Positions 53,209-62,752 of a stretch of 64,000 nucleotides of DNA are shown here, in pieces; position 1 is the first letter of the stretch; each line of letters begins with the position of its first letter. The notes beneath the pieces are model-generated. The model saw only the letters and a list, made by a program, of their open reading frames with translations. It was not told the origin of the DNA and made no database searches. This stretch comes from Terrimonas sp937888905 (GTDB lineage Bacteria > Bacteroidota > Bacteroidia > Chitinophagales > Chitinophagaceae). The position numbers were made by a program, and so were the translations under genes. The stretch covers positions 642,368 to 706,367 of the forward strand of contig CALATA010000001.1 of the NCBI GenBank assembly GCA_937888905.1. Reading direction: 5' to 3'.

Positions 53209-53216
53209 TATTTTTG
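53209..53216 (+). promoter_or_regulatory. recG -7 promoter element (TATTTTTG)
   Basis: Perfect TAnnTTTG, 15 bases before ATG 53232. It lies inside the longer frame that begins at 53187, so it argues for the later start. Confidence 0.6.
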
Positions 53217-53231
53217 GGATTATTACTGTCC

Positions 53232-55346
53232 ATGATTTCATCCGAGCAGCACATACTTGCCAGTCCGGTGGATTACCTCAAGGGCGTTGGGCCTCAGCGG
53301 GGTGAGATGCTGAAGAAAGAACTGAACATTTTCACGTTCGGCGATTTGCTACACCATTTCCCCAACAGGCATATCGACCGGACCAAGGTATCTGCCATTG
53401 CTGATATCAGTCCCGACACCGACTATATCCAGGTGGCAGGCATGCTCGTGCGCAGCGAAGTGATCGGGGAAAAGCGAAACAGGCGGCTGGTAGCCGAACT
53501 GCGCGACAAAACCGGGAGCCTTGAACTTACCTGGTTCCAGGGCGTCACGTGGGTGCAGAAGATGCTGGAGCCCGGGCAGTCTTATCTCGTTTATGGAAAA
53601 GTGGGATTTTTCCTTGGCAGGCCTCAGATCGTACATCCCGAGACCGAGAAATGGACGCCGCAAAAAAAAGAAGGGCAGGCCTGGCTCGAACCCGTTTATC
53701 CCACCACTGAAAAATTAAAAGCCCGCAGTCTGGGCGGACGGCAACTCGGCAAGATTACCCAGGTTTTGCTGGCACAATTGCGCGAGCGGGATATTCCCGA
53801 AAACCTGCCGGCCTCCATGCTCAGCAAATTGCGCTTGCCGTCCAGGTTCCGCGCCTACCAGGATATCCATTTCCCTACATCGCCGAAGGCTTATGCCGAT
53901 GCATTACGCCGGTTGAAATTTGAAGAATTGTTCCTGGCGCAACTGCGGATGAACCTGCTTCGTTCCGAACGGCACCGCTATTCGAAAGGAGTGGTGTTTG
54001 ACCAGGTAGGCGAACATTTCAACAGATATTACCACGAGTTTCTTCCGTTCGCATTGACCGGTGCACAAAAAAGAGTATTGAAAGAGATCCGGCAGGATAC
54101 CGCGCGTGGCAGGCAGATGAACCGCCTGTTGCAGGGAGATGTGGGCAGTGGTAAAACGATCGTGGCACTGCTGACCATGTTGCTGGCGCTAGACAACGGC
54201 TATCAGGCCGTGCTGATGGCACCAACGGAAATCCTGTCAAGACAACATTACGAGACCATCAGCAAACAATTGGAAGGAATGGATATTCCCGTCCGGCTGC
54301 TGACGGGTTCGGTAAAAGGTAAAGAAAGGAAAGAAATCCTGGCAGGTCTCGCATCGGGAGAAATAGCTTTACTGATCGGCACACATGCAGTTATCGAAGA
54401 CAAGGTGCAATTTCATCGCCTCGGTCTCGTTATTATAGACGAACAGCACAGATTTGGGGTCGAACAACGGGCGCGTATGTGGAAAAAAGCGGTTTTACCC
54501 CCGCACGTGCTGGTAATGACTGCCACACCGATTCCCCGGACACTGGCCATGACAGCCTACGGAGACCTCGATTACAGTATAATTGACGAATTACCGCCCG
54601 GAAGGCAACCAATTACCACGGTTCATCGTTATGAACATGATCGCGGCCGCGTGATGGACTTTATTAGAGCCGAATTAGAATTGGGGCGACAGGCATACAT
54701 TATTTTCCCGCTGATCGAAGAAAGCGAGAAACTTGACTACGAAAACCTCATGCGCGGATATGAGACGGTAAAATCATATTTCCCCGAGCCGAAATTCTGG
54801 ATCAGCATGGTGCATGGCCGTCAGCCCGCCGATCAGAAAGAATGGAACATGCAACGTTTTGTTTCCAATGATACTCAGATCATGGTATCGACCACGGTGA
54901 TCGAAGTAGGCGTGAATGTGCCGAATGCTTCGGTGATGGTGATTGAAAGCACCGAAAAATTCGGTCTTTCCCAATTGCACCAGTTGCGCGGAAGGGTAGG
55001 ACGCGGAGCGGAAAAAAGTTATTGCATCCTTTTAACCGGACAAAAATTGGGTAAAGATGCACGCGAGCGCATCAAGATCATGGTGAGCACCAGCAACGGA
55101 TTTGAGATTGCAGAAAAAGACCTGGAATTGCGCGGACCCGGTGATATAGAAGGCACAAGGCAAAGCGGCATGCTGCCGTTCAGGCTTGCCGACATTGTAC
55201 AGGACCGGCCGATACTGGAAGCAGCAAGAGCAATGGCCATCGCCATCGTGGAAGAAGATCCCGAACTTGTTTCGGCAGAAAATTTGCGGCTGAAAGAATT
55301 CCTGACAGCACAGAAGGGTAAGACGCCGTGGAGCAGGATATCTTAA
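53232..55346 (+). CDS. recG: ATP-dependent DNA helicase RecG
   Basis: 704 residues. RecG remodels stalled replication forks and Holliday junctions. The N-terminal wedge/OB domain (about 1-200) begins ILASPVDYLKGVGPQRGEML. Helicase motifs: I GDVGSGKTIVALL, II DEQHRFGVEQ, III MTATPIPRTLAMT, V VSTTVIEVGVNVPNAS and VI QLHQLRGRVGRG, then the TRG-type end (RGPGDIEGTRQSGMLPF). Start ATG 53232 (MISSEQHILASP) is chosen because of the -7 box at 53209. Intact. Confidence 0.97.
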   Translation: MISSEQHILASPVDYLKGVGPQRGEMLKKELNIFTFGDLLHHFPNRHIDRTKVSAIADISPDTDYIQVAGMLVRSEVIGEKRNRRLVAELRDKTGSLELTWFQGVTWVQKMLEPGQSYLVYGKVGFFLGRPQIVHPETEKWTPQKKEGQAWLEPVYPTTEKLKARSLGGRQLGKITQVLLAQLRERDIPENLPASMLSKLRLPSRFRAYQDIHFPTSPKAYADALRRLKFEELFLAQLRMNLLRSERHRYSKGVVFDQVGEHFNRYYHEFLPFALTGAQKRVLKEIRQDTARGRQMNRLLQGDVGSGKTIVALLTMLLALDNGYQAVLMAPTEILSRQHYETISKQLEGMDIPVRLLTGSVKGKERKEILAGLASGEIALLIGTHAVIEDKVQFHRLGLVIIDEQHRFGVEQRARMWKKAVLPPHVLVMTATPIPRTLAMTAYGDLDYSIIDELPPGRQPITTVHRYEHDRGRVMDFIRAELELGRQAYIIFPLIEESEKLDYENLMRGYETVKSYFPEPKFWISMVHGRQPADQKEWNMQRFVSNDTQIMVSTTVIEVGVNVPNASVMVIESTEKFGLSQLHQLRGRVGRGAEKSYCILLTGQKLGKDARERIKIMVSTSNGFEIAEKDLELRGPGDIEGTRQSGMLPFRLADIVQDRPILEAARAMAIAIVEEDPELVSAENLRLKEFLTAQKGKTPWSRIS

Positions 55347-55389
55347 CATAAGATTTGGAAGCCCGAACTCGAATATTTTCGTTAATTTA

Positions 55390-58300
55390 ATGATACAAAC
55401 TTTTACCCTGAAACAGCTCAGTCTATTCCTTGCGTCCATCCTGGTTGCCACCGCCTGCTTTTCGCAGGAATATGGCAATATTGAATTTGTACAGAACAAA
55501 GGTCAATGGGACAAGCGTGTATTGTACATGGGCCAGGTCAGCAATGGTGCTTTTTTTCTGCGCCGCACCGGGTTTACCGTAAGCCAGTACAATCAGGCCG
55601 ATTACGACAAATTGCAGGAAAGTATGCACGGTGTGCCGCACGACGGAAAATCGGTGCTCAGCGACAAGGTTACCCTGCGCGGCCATGCTTACCATGTGGA
55701 CTTTGTCGGGGCCAGTACTGCTGCACAAACACAACCGGATAAAGCGCTTCCCACTTACAACAACTACTTCATAGGTAATGATCCTTCCAACTGGGCCTCG
55801 GATTGTAAAGTTTACCAGGCCATTCAATACCAGAATATTTATCCCGGTATCGATGTCCGTTATTACACGGAAAATGGTGTGCTGAAATATGACATCATTG
55901 CCGCCGCCGGTGCAGATCTCAGTCAGATTGTATTGAAATATGATGGCGTTGACGGACTGGAGGTGAAAAATAAAGAACTCATCGTTCGTACTTCCATCGG
56001 CGATATGAAAGAATCTGCGCCTTACAGCTACCAGATTGTAAATGGAGTGAAGAAGGAAGTAAGCACGCGTTACGAAGTAAAAGGGAATACCGTACGCTTT
56101 AATATCAAAGGCTATGATCCGAAATCAGCGCTGGTGATCGATCCGAGCCTGGTGTTCTGTTCTTATAGCGGCAGCCGCGTAGATAACTGGGGCTTTACGG
56201 CGACCTATGGTCCTGACGGAGCTTTCTTTGGTGGCGGCATCGTATTCGGTTCGGGCTTTCCTACTTCTGCAGGTGCCTTTCAGCAAATCTTTGCCGGGGG
56301 TACAGCAGCAGACGGCACGGCCGGTTTCGATATGGGCATTATCAAACTTACTCCCAACGGCTCCAACCGGGTGTATGCAACTTATATCGGCGGACGTTCG
56401 CACAATGAACAACCGCATAGCCTGATCGTTGACGGACAAGGAAATCTTGTGCTGGCAGGACGTACACATTCTGCCGATTATCCATTGATGCCCAATGATG
56501 CGACCAGTGTCATCGGTCGTGGTGGCGGCTATGATATTGTGGTAACAAAACTGAGTCCTGATGGTGCATCGCTGGTTGCCTCAAAGCGGATTGGTGGCAC
56601 CGGCGATGATGGCGTAAACATCCGTCCCAACCGCTCCGGAGCTCAATCACTGTTGCGTAACTATGGTGATGATGGTCGGAGTGAAGTAATCCTCGATGCG
56701 GCGGGTAATGTATACGTGGCTTCATCTACACAATCATTATCCGCAAACCCTGCTGACCGTTTTCCGGCAACAGCCGGCTTCGGCCCTGCTCCGCGCGGAG
56801 GGTTTCAGGACGCTGTAGTGATGAAATTTGATCCGAACCTGAACATGACGTTTGCCGGATTTTTGGGAGGTTCACAAAATGATGCAGGATATGTGTTGTC
56901 ACTGGCGCCCGGTGGTGAAATATATGTAGCCGGGGGCACCGAGAGTGCAGACTTTAGCGGCATCACTCCCGGCACGATCGGTCCCTCGCCAGCCGGCGGC
57001 ATTGATGGTTATGTAGCAGTGATCAGTAATGACGGTTCGTCCATCCTGCGGGCTACTTATATCGGCACGAGTGGAGTAGAACAAGTATACGGTATCCAAT
57101 TCGATCAGGACGGATTTCCTTATGTAATGGGAACAACGACCGGCACATGGAATGTGATCAATGCCGCCTATTCGAATCCCGGATCAAAACAATTCATTGG
57201 AAAACTACAACCCGACCTTTCGGCATACGTTTATTCCACTTGCTTTGGCAATGTGGTTGACCGTCCGAATATCTCTCCGACAGCCTTCCTGGTAGACAGG
57301 TGTCAGAATGTATATGTGTCCGGATGGGGTGGAAATATCAGTGCATCAGCATTCCCGTTTCTTGCGGGCACAGCGAACAACATGCCGGTGAAAAATGCGA
57401 TCAATCCGCCCGGCCGCTCAGGATCTACCACTGACGGACAGGATTTCTATTTCTTCGTATTGCAACGCAATGCAACAGATTTTCTTTACGGTGGATTCTT
57501 CGGACAGCTCAATGGTCAGTTCAGCGACCACGTGGATGGAGGTACCAGCCGCTTCGATAGAAACGGCGTGATCTATCAATCCATTTGTGCGGCCTGTGGT
57601 ACACCCGGTGGTCTTCCGGTCACAGCCGGAGCCTGGTCTACCAATAAAGGCGGTGATTATTGTAACCTCGGCATGCTGAAGATCAACTTTGATCTGGCGG
57701 GTGTGGGTGGAAGTGTGGGTGCTTCCATCGGCGGCGTGCCCAATGATACCGCAGGATGTTTCCCGCTGACGGTACAATTTACCGATCAGGTATTGAATGC
57801 AACTGAATACATCTGGAATTTTGGTGATAACGGCAGTGGTCCGATCGATGAGACCGATCCGACTTATTCTTCCTTCAATGAAGGTCCTTTCCCTCGTCTG
57901 CCGGATGGTTATACACGTTCACATACCTTCAATACGGTTGGTACTTATCGTGTGATGATGATCGCCATCGATCCCAATAGCTGTAACATACGTGACACGG
58001 CTTACATCACCATTAAAGTAGGCGATCTGCGTGCCAACCTGGCTGCCGCGGTGGTGAAGCTGCCTCCCTGCGAAGCATTCAGTTATCAATTCAACAACAA
58101 TTCAACCACGCTTCCGAGCCGTCCCTTTACAGATACATCATTTGTATGGGATTTTGGTGATGGCTCACCGCGGGTAGTAGCGGGTCTTAATAGTGTGAAC
58201 CATTCTTATGCCGCGCCAGGTACTTACAATGTGCGGCTTGTACTAAAAGATACGGCCTATTGTAACAATCCCGATTCGATCACCCTGCAGGTACGCGTGG

Positions 58301-59091
58301 CAGCGAATGTAGTAGCTGCATTTGACACGCCGCCTACAGGTTGCGCACCTTATACGGCTGAGTTTAATAACACATCGGTTGGTGGTGACACCTTCCAGTG
58401 GGATTTTGGTGATCCCGCATCGGGCGCTGACAATACCTCTACGGATATCAACCCGACGCACGTGTACAATCTTCCGGGTACCTACCTGGTAACGATGACC
58501 GCTACCGATCCTAATACCTGTAACGTCACCGACGTGGCGACATTTACCATAACTGTGAATGAAAAACCACAGGCGCTTTTCACGTTTGCTCCGGCAACGC
58601 CTGAAGTGAATACGCCGGTAAGATTTACCAACCAATCTTCTGTGTCTGCCACCAACTTCAAATGGCTGTTTGGTGACGGAGATTCGCTGGTAACCACATC
58701 GAGAGCAGAAGTGCAACACCAATATAATTCAACCGGAACATTCACGGTATGCCTGATTGCCTATACGCCGGCGGGATGTACCGATACGATCTGCCAGCCC
58801 GTGAGTGCGACCGTAATACCTGCATTGGATGTGCCTAATGCCTTCACTCCCAATAGCCGCGATGTAAACAGTATTGTAATGCCACGGGGATTCGGCATTG
58901 CCAAACTGCGTTTCATTATCTGGAACCGCTGGGGACAAAAAGTTTTTGAAACCAATTCCCGTAATCACGGATGGGATGGCCGTGTGAAAGGAACTCTTCA
59001 ACCGATGGATGTGTATGCCTATACGCTCGATGTAGAATTTTTCGATGGCACAAAAGCAACGAAAAAGGGCGATATAACGTTAATACGGTAG
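55390..59091 (+). CDS. Large PKD-domain adhesin with T9SS type B (gliding-motility-associated) C-terminus
   Basis: 1233 residues. Signal peptide (LSLFLASILVATACFSQ). The N-terminal domain (IEFVQNKGQWDKRVLYMGQV, NNYFIGNDPSNWASDCKVYQ, PGIDVRYYTENGVLKYDII) is followed by SBBP-like propeller repeats (about 250-700; YATYIGGRSHNEQPHSLIVD, GFLGGSQNDAGYVLSLAPGG). Four PKD-type domains follow (YIWNFGDNGSGP, FVWDFGDGSPR, FQWDFGDPASG, FKWLFGDGDS). The CHU_C/T9SS type B end is VPNAFTPNSRDVNSIVMPRG with FIIWNRWGQKVFETNSRNHG. The PorP/SprF gene follows 27 bp later; such pairs are usual, the partner aiding export or anchoring. Confidence 0.93.
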   Translation: MIQTFTLKQLSLFLASILVATACFSQEYGNIEFVQNKGQWDKRVLYMGQVSNGAFFLRRTGFTVSQYNQADYDKLQESMHGVPHDGKSVLSDKVTLRGHAYHVDFVGASTAAQTQPDKALPTYNNYFIGNDPSNWASDCKVYQAIQYQNIYPGIDVRYYTENGVLKYDIIAAAGADLSQIVLKYDGVDGLEVKNKELIVRTSIGDMKESAPYSYQIVNGVKKEVSTRYEVKGNTVRFNIKGYDPKSALVIDPSLVFCSYSGSRVDNWGFTATYGPDGAFFGGGIVFGSGFPTSAGAFQQIFAGGTAADGTAGFDMGIIKLTPNGSNRVYATYIGGRSHNEQPHSLIVDGQGNLVLAGRTHSADYPLMPNDATSVIGRGGGYDIVVTKLSPDGASLVASKRIGGTGDDGVNIRPNRSGAQSLLRNYGDDGRSEVILDAAGNVYVASSTQSLSANPADRFPATAGFGPAPRGGFQDAVVMKFDPNLNMTFAGFLGGSQNDAGYVLSLAPGGEIYVAGGTESADFSGITPGTIGPSPAGGIDGYVAVISNDGSSILRATYIGTSGVEQVYGIQFDQDGFPYVMGTTTGTWNVINAAYSNPGSKQFIGKLQPDLSAYVYSTCFGNVVDRPNISPTAFLVDRCQNVYVSGWGGNISASAFPFLAGTANNMPVKNAINPPGRSGSTTDGQDFYFFVLQRNATDFLYGGFFGQLNGQFSDHVDGGTSRFDRNGVIYQSICAACGTPGGLPVTAGAWSTNKGGDYCNLGMLKINFDLAGVGGSVGASIGGVPNDTAGCFPLTVQFTDQVLNATEYIWNFGDNGSGPIDETDPTYSSFNEGPFPRLPDGYTRSHTFNTVGTYRVMMIAIDPNSCNIRDTAYITIKVGDLRANLAAAVVKLPPCEAFSYQFNNNSTTLPSRPFTDTSFVWDFGDGSPRVVAGLNSVNHSYAAPGTYNVRLVLKDTAYCNNPDSITLQVRVAANVVAAFDTPPTGCAPYTAEFNNTSVGGDTFQWDFGDPASGADNTSTDINPTHVYNLPGTYLVTMTATDPNTCNVTDVATFTITVNEKPQALFTFAPATPEVNTPVRFTNQSSVSATNFKWLFGDGDSLVTTSRAEVQHQYNSTGTFTVCLIAYTPAGCTDTICQPVSATVIPALDVPNAFTPNSRDVNSIVMPRGFGIAKLRFIIWNRWGQKVFETNSRNHGWDGRVKGTLQPMDVYAYTLDVEFFDGTKATKKGDITLIR

Positions 59092-59118
59092 GGAGTTTGT
59101 AGTGTAAAAAGTGAAACA

Positions 59119-60177
59119 ATGAACCGGAAAAGTACTGCCATAAGAAATAATGCCTGCCGCGCAATCGGACTGTTTGTTCTGCTGTGCGGCGCACTGGCCA
59201 GTCGTGCCCAGGATTTGCATTATTCTCAGTTCATCAATTCTCCTTTACTCACCAATCCTGCCAATACCGGTTTTATGCCCGATGCGGATTACCGTATCGG
59301 TATCAACTACCGCGATCAATGGTCTTCCGTCATGTCGGTGCCTTACAAAACCATGAGTCTGTTCGGCGATGCACAGGTATTGCAAAACCGCGATAATGAC
59401 GGATGGCTGGGTGTAGGCGGATTGATCCTGCGCGATGTGGCAGGCAGCGGCAACCTGACTACCACACGTATTTACGGTTCGGTAGCCTACCACCAGTCGC
59501 TTAGCCTCAGCAGCCTGCTGAGTGCCGGATTCAATGTAGGCTGGGCCAACAAACAAATCAATGCCACCAATCTCAAATTCCCTGATCAATTCGACGGCAA
59601 ATTTTTCGACGCCAATATTCCTACCAGCGCTGTACTCACAACCAACAACCTGAGTTATGTAGACATCCAGGCGGGCATGAACTATGCTTATTTTCCCAAT
59701 GAGAATACTTACCTGAACGTCGGGTTCTCCACGCATCACATCAATCGTCCGCGCGAAACATTTTTCACAGGCGAGAGCGGTGTGGACGACAGAATACCCA
59801 TGCGTCATACCGCTTTTATCAACGGTAGCTTCAAAACCAGCGATCAGTGGATCATCAACCCAAATGCCTATGTTTCTCTTCAGACAAAATCTTCCGAAAT
59901 TGTGCTTGGCTTAAACGCGCATTATAATCTGTCGGGAGACGGAGAAAAAATCCTGATTGGTGGTTTGTACTATCGTCACCAGGAAGCGGTGATTCCCATG
60001 ATTGGTTTTGGATTGAAGGATTTTGTTTTCAACTTCACTTACGACGCTACCATCTCTCAGATGAGCACTTATAATAACACACGCGGTGCATTTGAATTTT
60101 CCCTGATCAAACAAGGCGTGGTAGACCGTTATAACGGTAATCGCCGTCAATCGATGTGTCCTACATTTAAGAACTAG
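59119..60177 (+). CDS. PorP/SprF-family type IX secretion system outer-membrane protein
   Basis: 352 residues. Signal peptide (AIGLFVLLCGALASRAQD), then the family head LHYSQFINSPLLTNPANTGF and YRIGINYRDQWSSVMSVPYK, followed by beta-barrel strands (SLLSAGFNVGWANKQIN, VDIQAGMNYAYFPNENTYLN, IGFGLKDFVFNFTYDATISQ). SprF is needed for secretion of the type B cargo SprB in gliding bacteria; this protein probably serves the adhesin encoded just upstream. Confidence 0.94.
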   Translation: MNRKSTAIRNNACRAIGLFVLLCGALASRAQDLHYSQFINSPLLTNPANTGFMPDADYRIGINYRDQWSSVMSVPYKTMSLFGDAQVLQNRDNDGWLGVGGLILRDVAGSGNLTTTRIYGSVAYHQSLSLSSLLSAGFNVGWANKQINATNLKFPDQFDGKFFDANIPTSAVLTTNNLSYVDIQAGMNYAYFPNENTYLNVGFSTHHINRPRETFFTGESGVDDRIPMRHTAFINGSFKTSDQWIINPNAYVSLQTKSSEIVLGLNAHYNLSGDGEKILIGGLYYRHQEAVIPMIGFGLKDFVFNFTYDATISQMSTYNNTRGAFEFSLIKQGVVDRYNGNRRQSMCPTFKN

Positions 60178-60355
60178 TGATCGTACGCAAATGCGTATAT
60201 CTGCAAGGTCAAATTAAAAAAGAGATGCTTCCATCCGGGATGGCCGGATAACCCTGCATTCAGTCTTTATTTTCCCTTTTCAAACAAGGTAAAACACTGC
60301 GTTTTATTGCCGATTTATTCCGACTTTTACAGCCTAAGTTTTTATACTGTAATAC

Positions 60356-61786
60356 ATGGAAGTTACCTCACAGGCAACGCTCACGGCGGAACACGTGGAA
60401 GCATTTAAAAAGATCGTTGGTGAAGCGTATGTATTTGCCGATACGGATACGTTGCAACATTATTCGCATGATGAAACGGAAACGCTGAGTTTTCTGCCCG
60501 AAGTGGTAGTGAAACCACGTACCGCGGAAGAAATTTCGGAAATCATGAAAATTTGTAACCGTGATATTATACCGGTTACGCCGCGCGGCGGTGGTACAGG
60601 GCTCAGCGGTGGGGCATTACCGCATCTCGGCGGGGTGTTGCTTTCCATGGAGCGGCTGAACAGCATCCTGGAAATTGACGAACGCAATCTGCAGGTAACA
60701 ACCGAGCCGGGGGTGATCACCGAAGTATTACAGAATGCTGTAATTGAAAAGGGGCTTTTCTATCCTCCTGATCCCAGTAGCCGCGGATCTTGTTTTATCG
60801 GAGGTAATATCGCCGAAAATAGCGGCGGTCCCAAGGCAGTGAAATATGGTGTGGTAAAAGATTATGTGCTGAACCTGCAGGTGGTATTGCCCAACGGTGA
60901 GATCATCTGGACGGGCGCCAACGTACTGAAAAACTCAACAGGTTATAACCTTACACAACTTTTCGTGGGAAGCGAAGGCACGTTGGGTATCGTTACCAAG
61001 ATTGTACTCCGGCTGATTCCTTATCCCAAATTTGACCTCCTGATGCTGGTGCCTTACCGCTCACTGGAAAAAGCCAGTGAAACTGTAAGTGCCATCTTCC
61101 GCGCGGGCTTTACACCCAGCGCGCTGGAACTGGTGGAAATCGACGCACTGCGCATTGTGAGCCAGATGGTAGACAGTTATGTGGTGCCGGTAACGGACGA
61201 TATTGCTGCGCATCTGATCATTGAAGTAGATGGCAACAACATGGAACTGCTGATGAGCGATATGGAGCAGATCGCTGCGCTGACTGAACAATATGAAGGC
61301 GGCGAAGTATTTTTTGCGGAGGATGCACAGCAGAAAGCGGAGTTGTGGAAACTGCGCCGTCGTACAGCCGAGGCGGTGAAGATCGCCGGTTATACCATTG
61401 AAGAAGACACCGTAGTGCCCCGTGCTGCTTTGCCAGCCCTGATCCGCGGAGTAAAGGAACTGGGAGCGCGCAATAACTTCCATGCCGTATGTTATGGTCA
61501 TGCCGGCGACGGTAACCTGCATATCCGTATCAAAAAAGAAGGTACTCCCAACAGCCACGGCGATGTAGTGATGATGCAGCACCTGCGGGAATTATTCGAA
61601 CTCGTAAAAGGACTGGGCGGAACGATCAGCGGCGAACACGGCATCGGCCTCATCCAGAAGGAGTACATGGACGTGGTATTCAGTCATGGCCAGCTCGAAC
61701 TTATGCGTGGAATAAAAAAGGTATTTGATCCGAACAACATCCTGAATGCCGGTAAGATTTTCGACTCGGGATTACAGGCAGGTTAA
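60356..61786 (+). CDS. FAD-linked 2-hydroxyacid oxidase/dehydrogenase (GlcD-type)
   Basis: 476 residues. FAD-binding PCMH domain with PVTPRGGGTGLSGGALPHLG and PDPSSRGSCFIGGNIAENSG, followed by the FAD-oxidase C domain with CYGHAGDGNLHIRI and GGTISGEHGIGLIQKEYMD. Related enzymes oxidise glycolate or D-lactate to the keto acid and pass electrons to quinone or a partner iron-sulfur protein. No glcE/glcF-type partner is next to it, so it may act as a single-subunit D-lactate dehydrogenase. A near-consensus -7 box (TAAGTTTT) precedes it. Confidence 0.93.
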   Translation: MEVTSQATLTAEHVEAFKKIVGEAYVFADTDTLQHYSHDETETLSFLPEVVVKPRTAEEISEIMKICNRDIIPVTPRGGGTGLSGGALPHLGGVLLSMERLNSILEIDERNLQVTTEPGVITEVLQNAVIEKGLFYPPDPSSRGSCFIGGNIAENSGGPKAVKYGVVKDYVLNLQVVLPNGEIIWTGANVLKNSTGYNLTQLFVGSEGTLGIVTKIVLRLIPYPKFDLLMLVPYRSLEKASETVSAIFRAGFTPSALELVEIDALRIVSQMVDSYVVPVTDDIAAHLIIEVDGNNMELLMSDMEQIAALTEQYEGGEVFFAEDAQQKAELWKLRRRTAEAVKIAGYTIEEDTVVPRAALPALIRGVKELGARNNFHAVCYGHAGDGNLHIRIKKEGTPNSHGDVVMMQHLRELFELVKGLGGTISGEHGIGLIQKEYMDVVFSHGQLELMRGIKKVFDPNNILNAGKIFDSGLQAG

Positions 61787-61822
61787 AATATTGCTTAAAT
61801 CGGCGGAAGGCAGACGAATCTA

Positions 61823-61852
61823 TTGCAGCACAGCGTTATGTTCCTAAATTTG
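61823..61852 (+). promoter_or_regulatory. Promoter (TTG-N19-TAAATTTG) of the barrel gene at 61886
   Basis: -33 TTG at 61823-61825, 19-base spacer, perfect -7 box TAAATTTG at 61845-61852, leader of about 30 bases. The spacing agrees with the mnmE (19) and tetR (18) promoters. Confidence 0.65.
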
Positions 61853-61885
61853 CAGGGATAAAATTGTTGTCAAAAAAGAAGCGTT

Positions 61886-62551
61886 ATGTCTATTGCAAAA
61901 ATACTGACCGTTGTTACAACAGCTATTGCCCTTACGGTTGCTCCATTGTGCTCAAAAGCACAACGCAATGACGAAGAAGCGAGCAAAGGATTTAAACTGG
62001 AAAAATTGTTTACCGGTGGTTCGGTAAACGTTTCCTTCTTCAATGGACAAACCATCCTGGGTGCGAATCCTGTATTCGGGTATTCATTGACAGATTGGGC
62101 TGATGCGGGCATCGCTTTCAACTATACTTTTTCGGGCGCACGCGATTACCTGGACTATGACGACAAAATCCGTCAGACAGTTTGGGGACCGGGTGTATTT
62201 GCCAGAGTATATCCGATAAAGTTTTTGTTTGTACAAGGGCAATTCGAGCACAACTTCAGCACGGTGAAGTATACTGCCGCTCCGGGAAGTTTTTATCAAT
62301 CAGATAAATATAAAACGGAGGCAAACTCGCTGCTGGTGGGGGCCGGTTTTGCATCCGGTCGCGAGCCCGGCAATAATACTTTCTTCTATATATCCGTGTT
62401 ATTTGATGTATTGAAAGACCGCAACTCACCTTATGTAAATGTTGCGTACAACCCGAATGATCCTTCTGCGGCACCACGGGTTGATATTGTGCCGATCGTG
62501 CGGGCAGGCGTTAATGTTGCCCTTTTCCAGGGACGTTATGGCCGGTATTGA
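61886..62551 (+). CDS. Outer-membrane beta-barrel protein, unknown function
   Basis: 221 residues. Signal peptide (ILTVVTTAIALTVAPLCSKA, then Q). Strand-rich mature part (GGSVNVSFFNGQTILGANPV, FGYSLTDWADAGIAFNYTFS, GVFARVYPIKFLFVQGQFEH) with a barrel-like end (VRAGVNVALFQGRYGRY, aromatic last residue). Similar small barrels are common in Bacteroidota and mostly uncharacterised. Confidence 0.8.
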   Translation: MSIAKILTVVTTAIALTVAPLCSKAQRNDEEASKGFKLEKLFTGGSVNVSFFNGQTILGANPVFGYSLTDWADAGIAFNYTFSGARDYLDYDDKIRQTVWGPGVFARVYPIKFLFVQGQFEHNFSTVKYTAAPGSFYQSDKYKTEANSLLVGAGFASGREPGNNTFFYISVLFDVLKDRNSPYVNVAYNPNDPSAAPRVDIVPIVRAGVNVALFQGRYGRY

Positions 62552-62590
62552 TCCGGTGTTTCCGTAACTTTACCGTCTAATTTGTGTGTT

Positions 62591-62752
62591 ATGGGAGTCT
62601 TCAGACAACTGGCGGAGTATCTGTATATCAAAAAGCCGAGTGCCGACCGGCCCAAGAGTAGTTGGGTGGGATACATGCATGGCATCAACCGGATCAGCAT
62701 TTTGATATTCCTGCTCTGCCTGGTGATATTGGCGATCAAACTTCTCCGTTAG
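62591..62752 (+). CDS. 53-residue single-span membrane protein, DUF6728-like
   Basis: ATG 62591 to TAG 62752. The sequence has an N-terminal amphipathic part (MGVFRQLAEYLYIKKPSADR), the striking YMHGINRISI motif and a C-terminal membrane helix (LIFLLCLVILAIKLL). I recall this layout from a small Bacteroidota family (DUF6728); the name is from memory. A near-consensus -7 box (TAACTTTA, 62565-62572) lies upstream. Its last 17 bp overlap the 3' end of lpxB on the other strand. Confidence 0.75.
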   Translation: MGVFRQLAEYLYIKKPSADRPKSSWVGYMHGINRISILIFLLCLVILAIKLLR

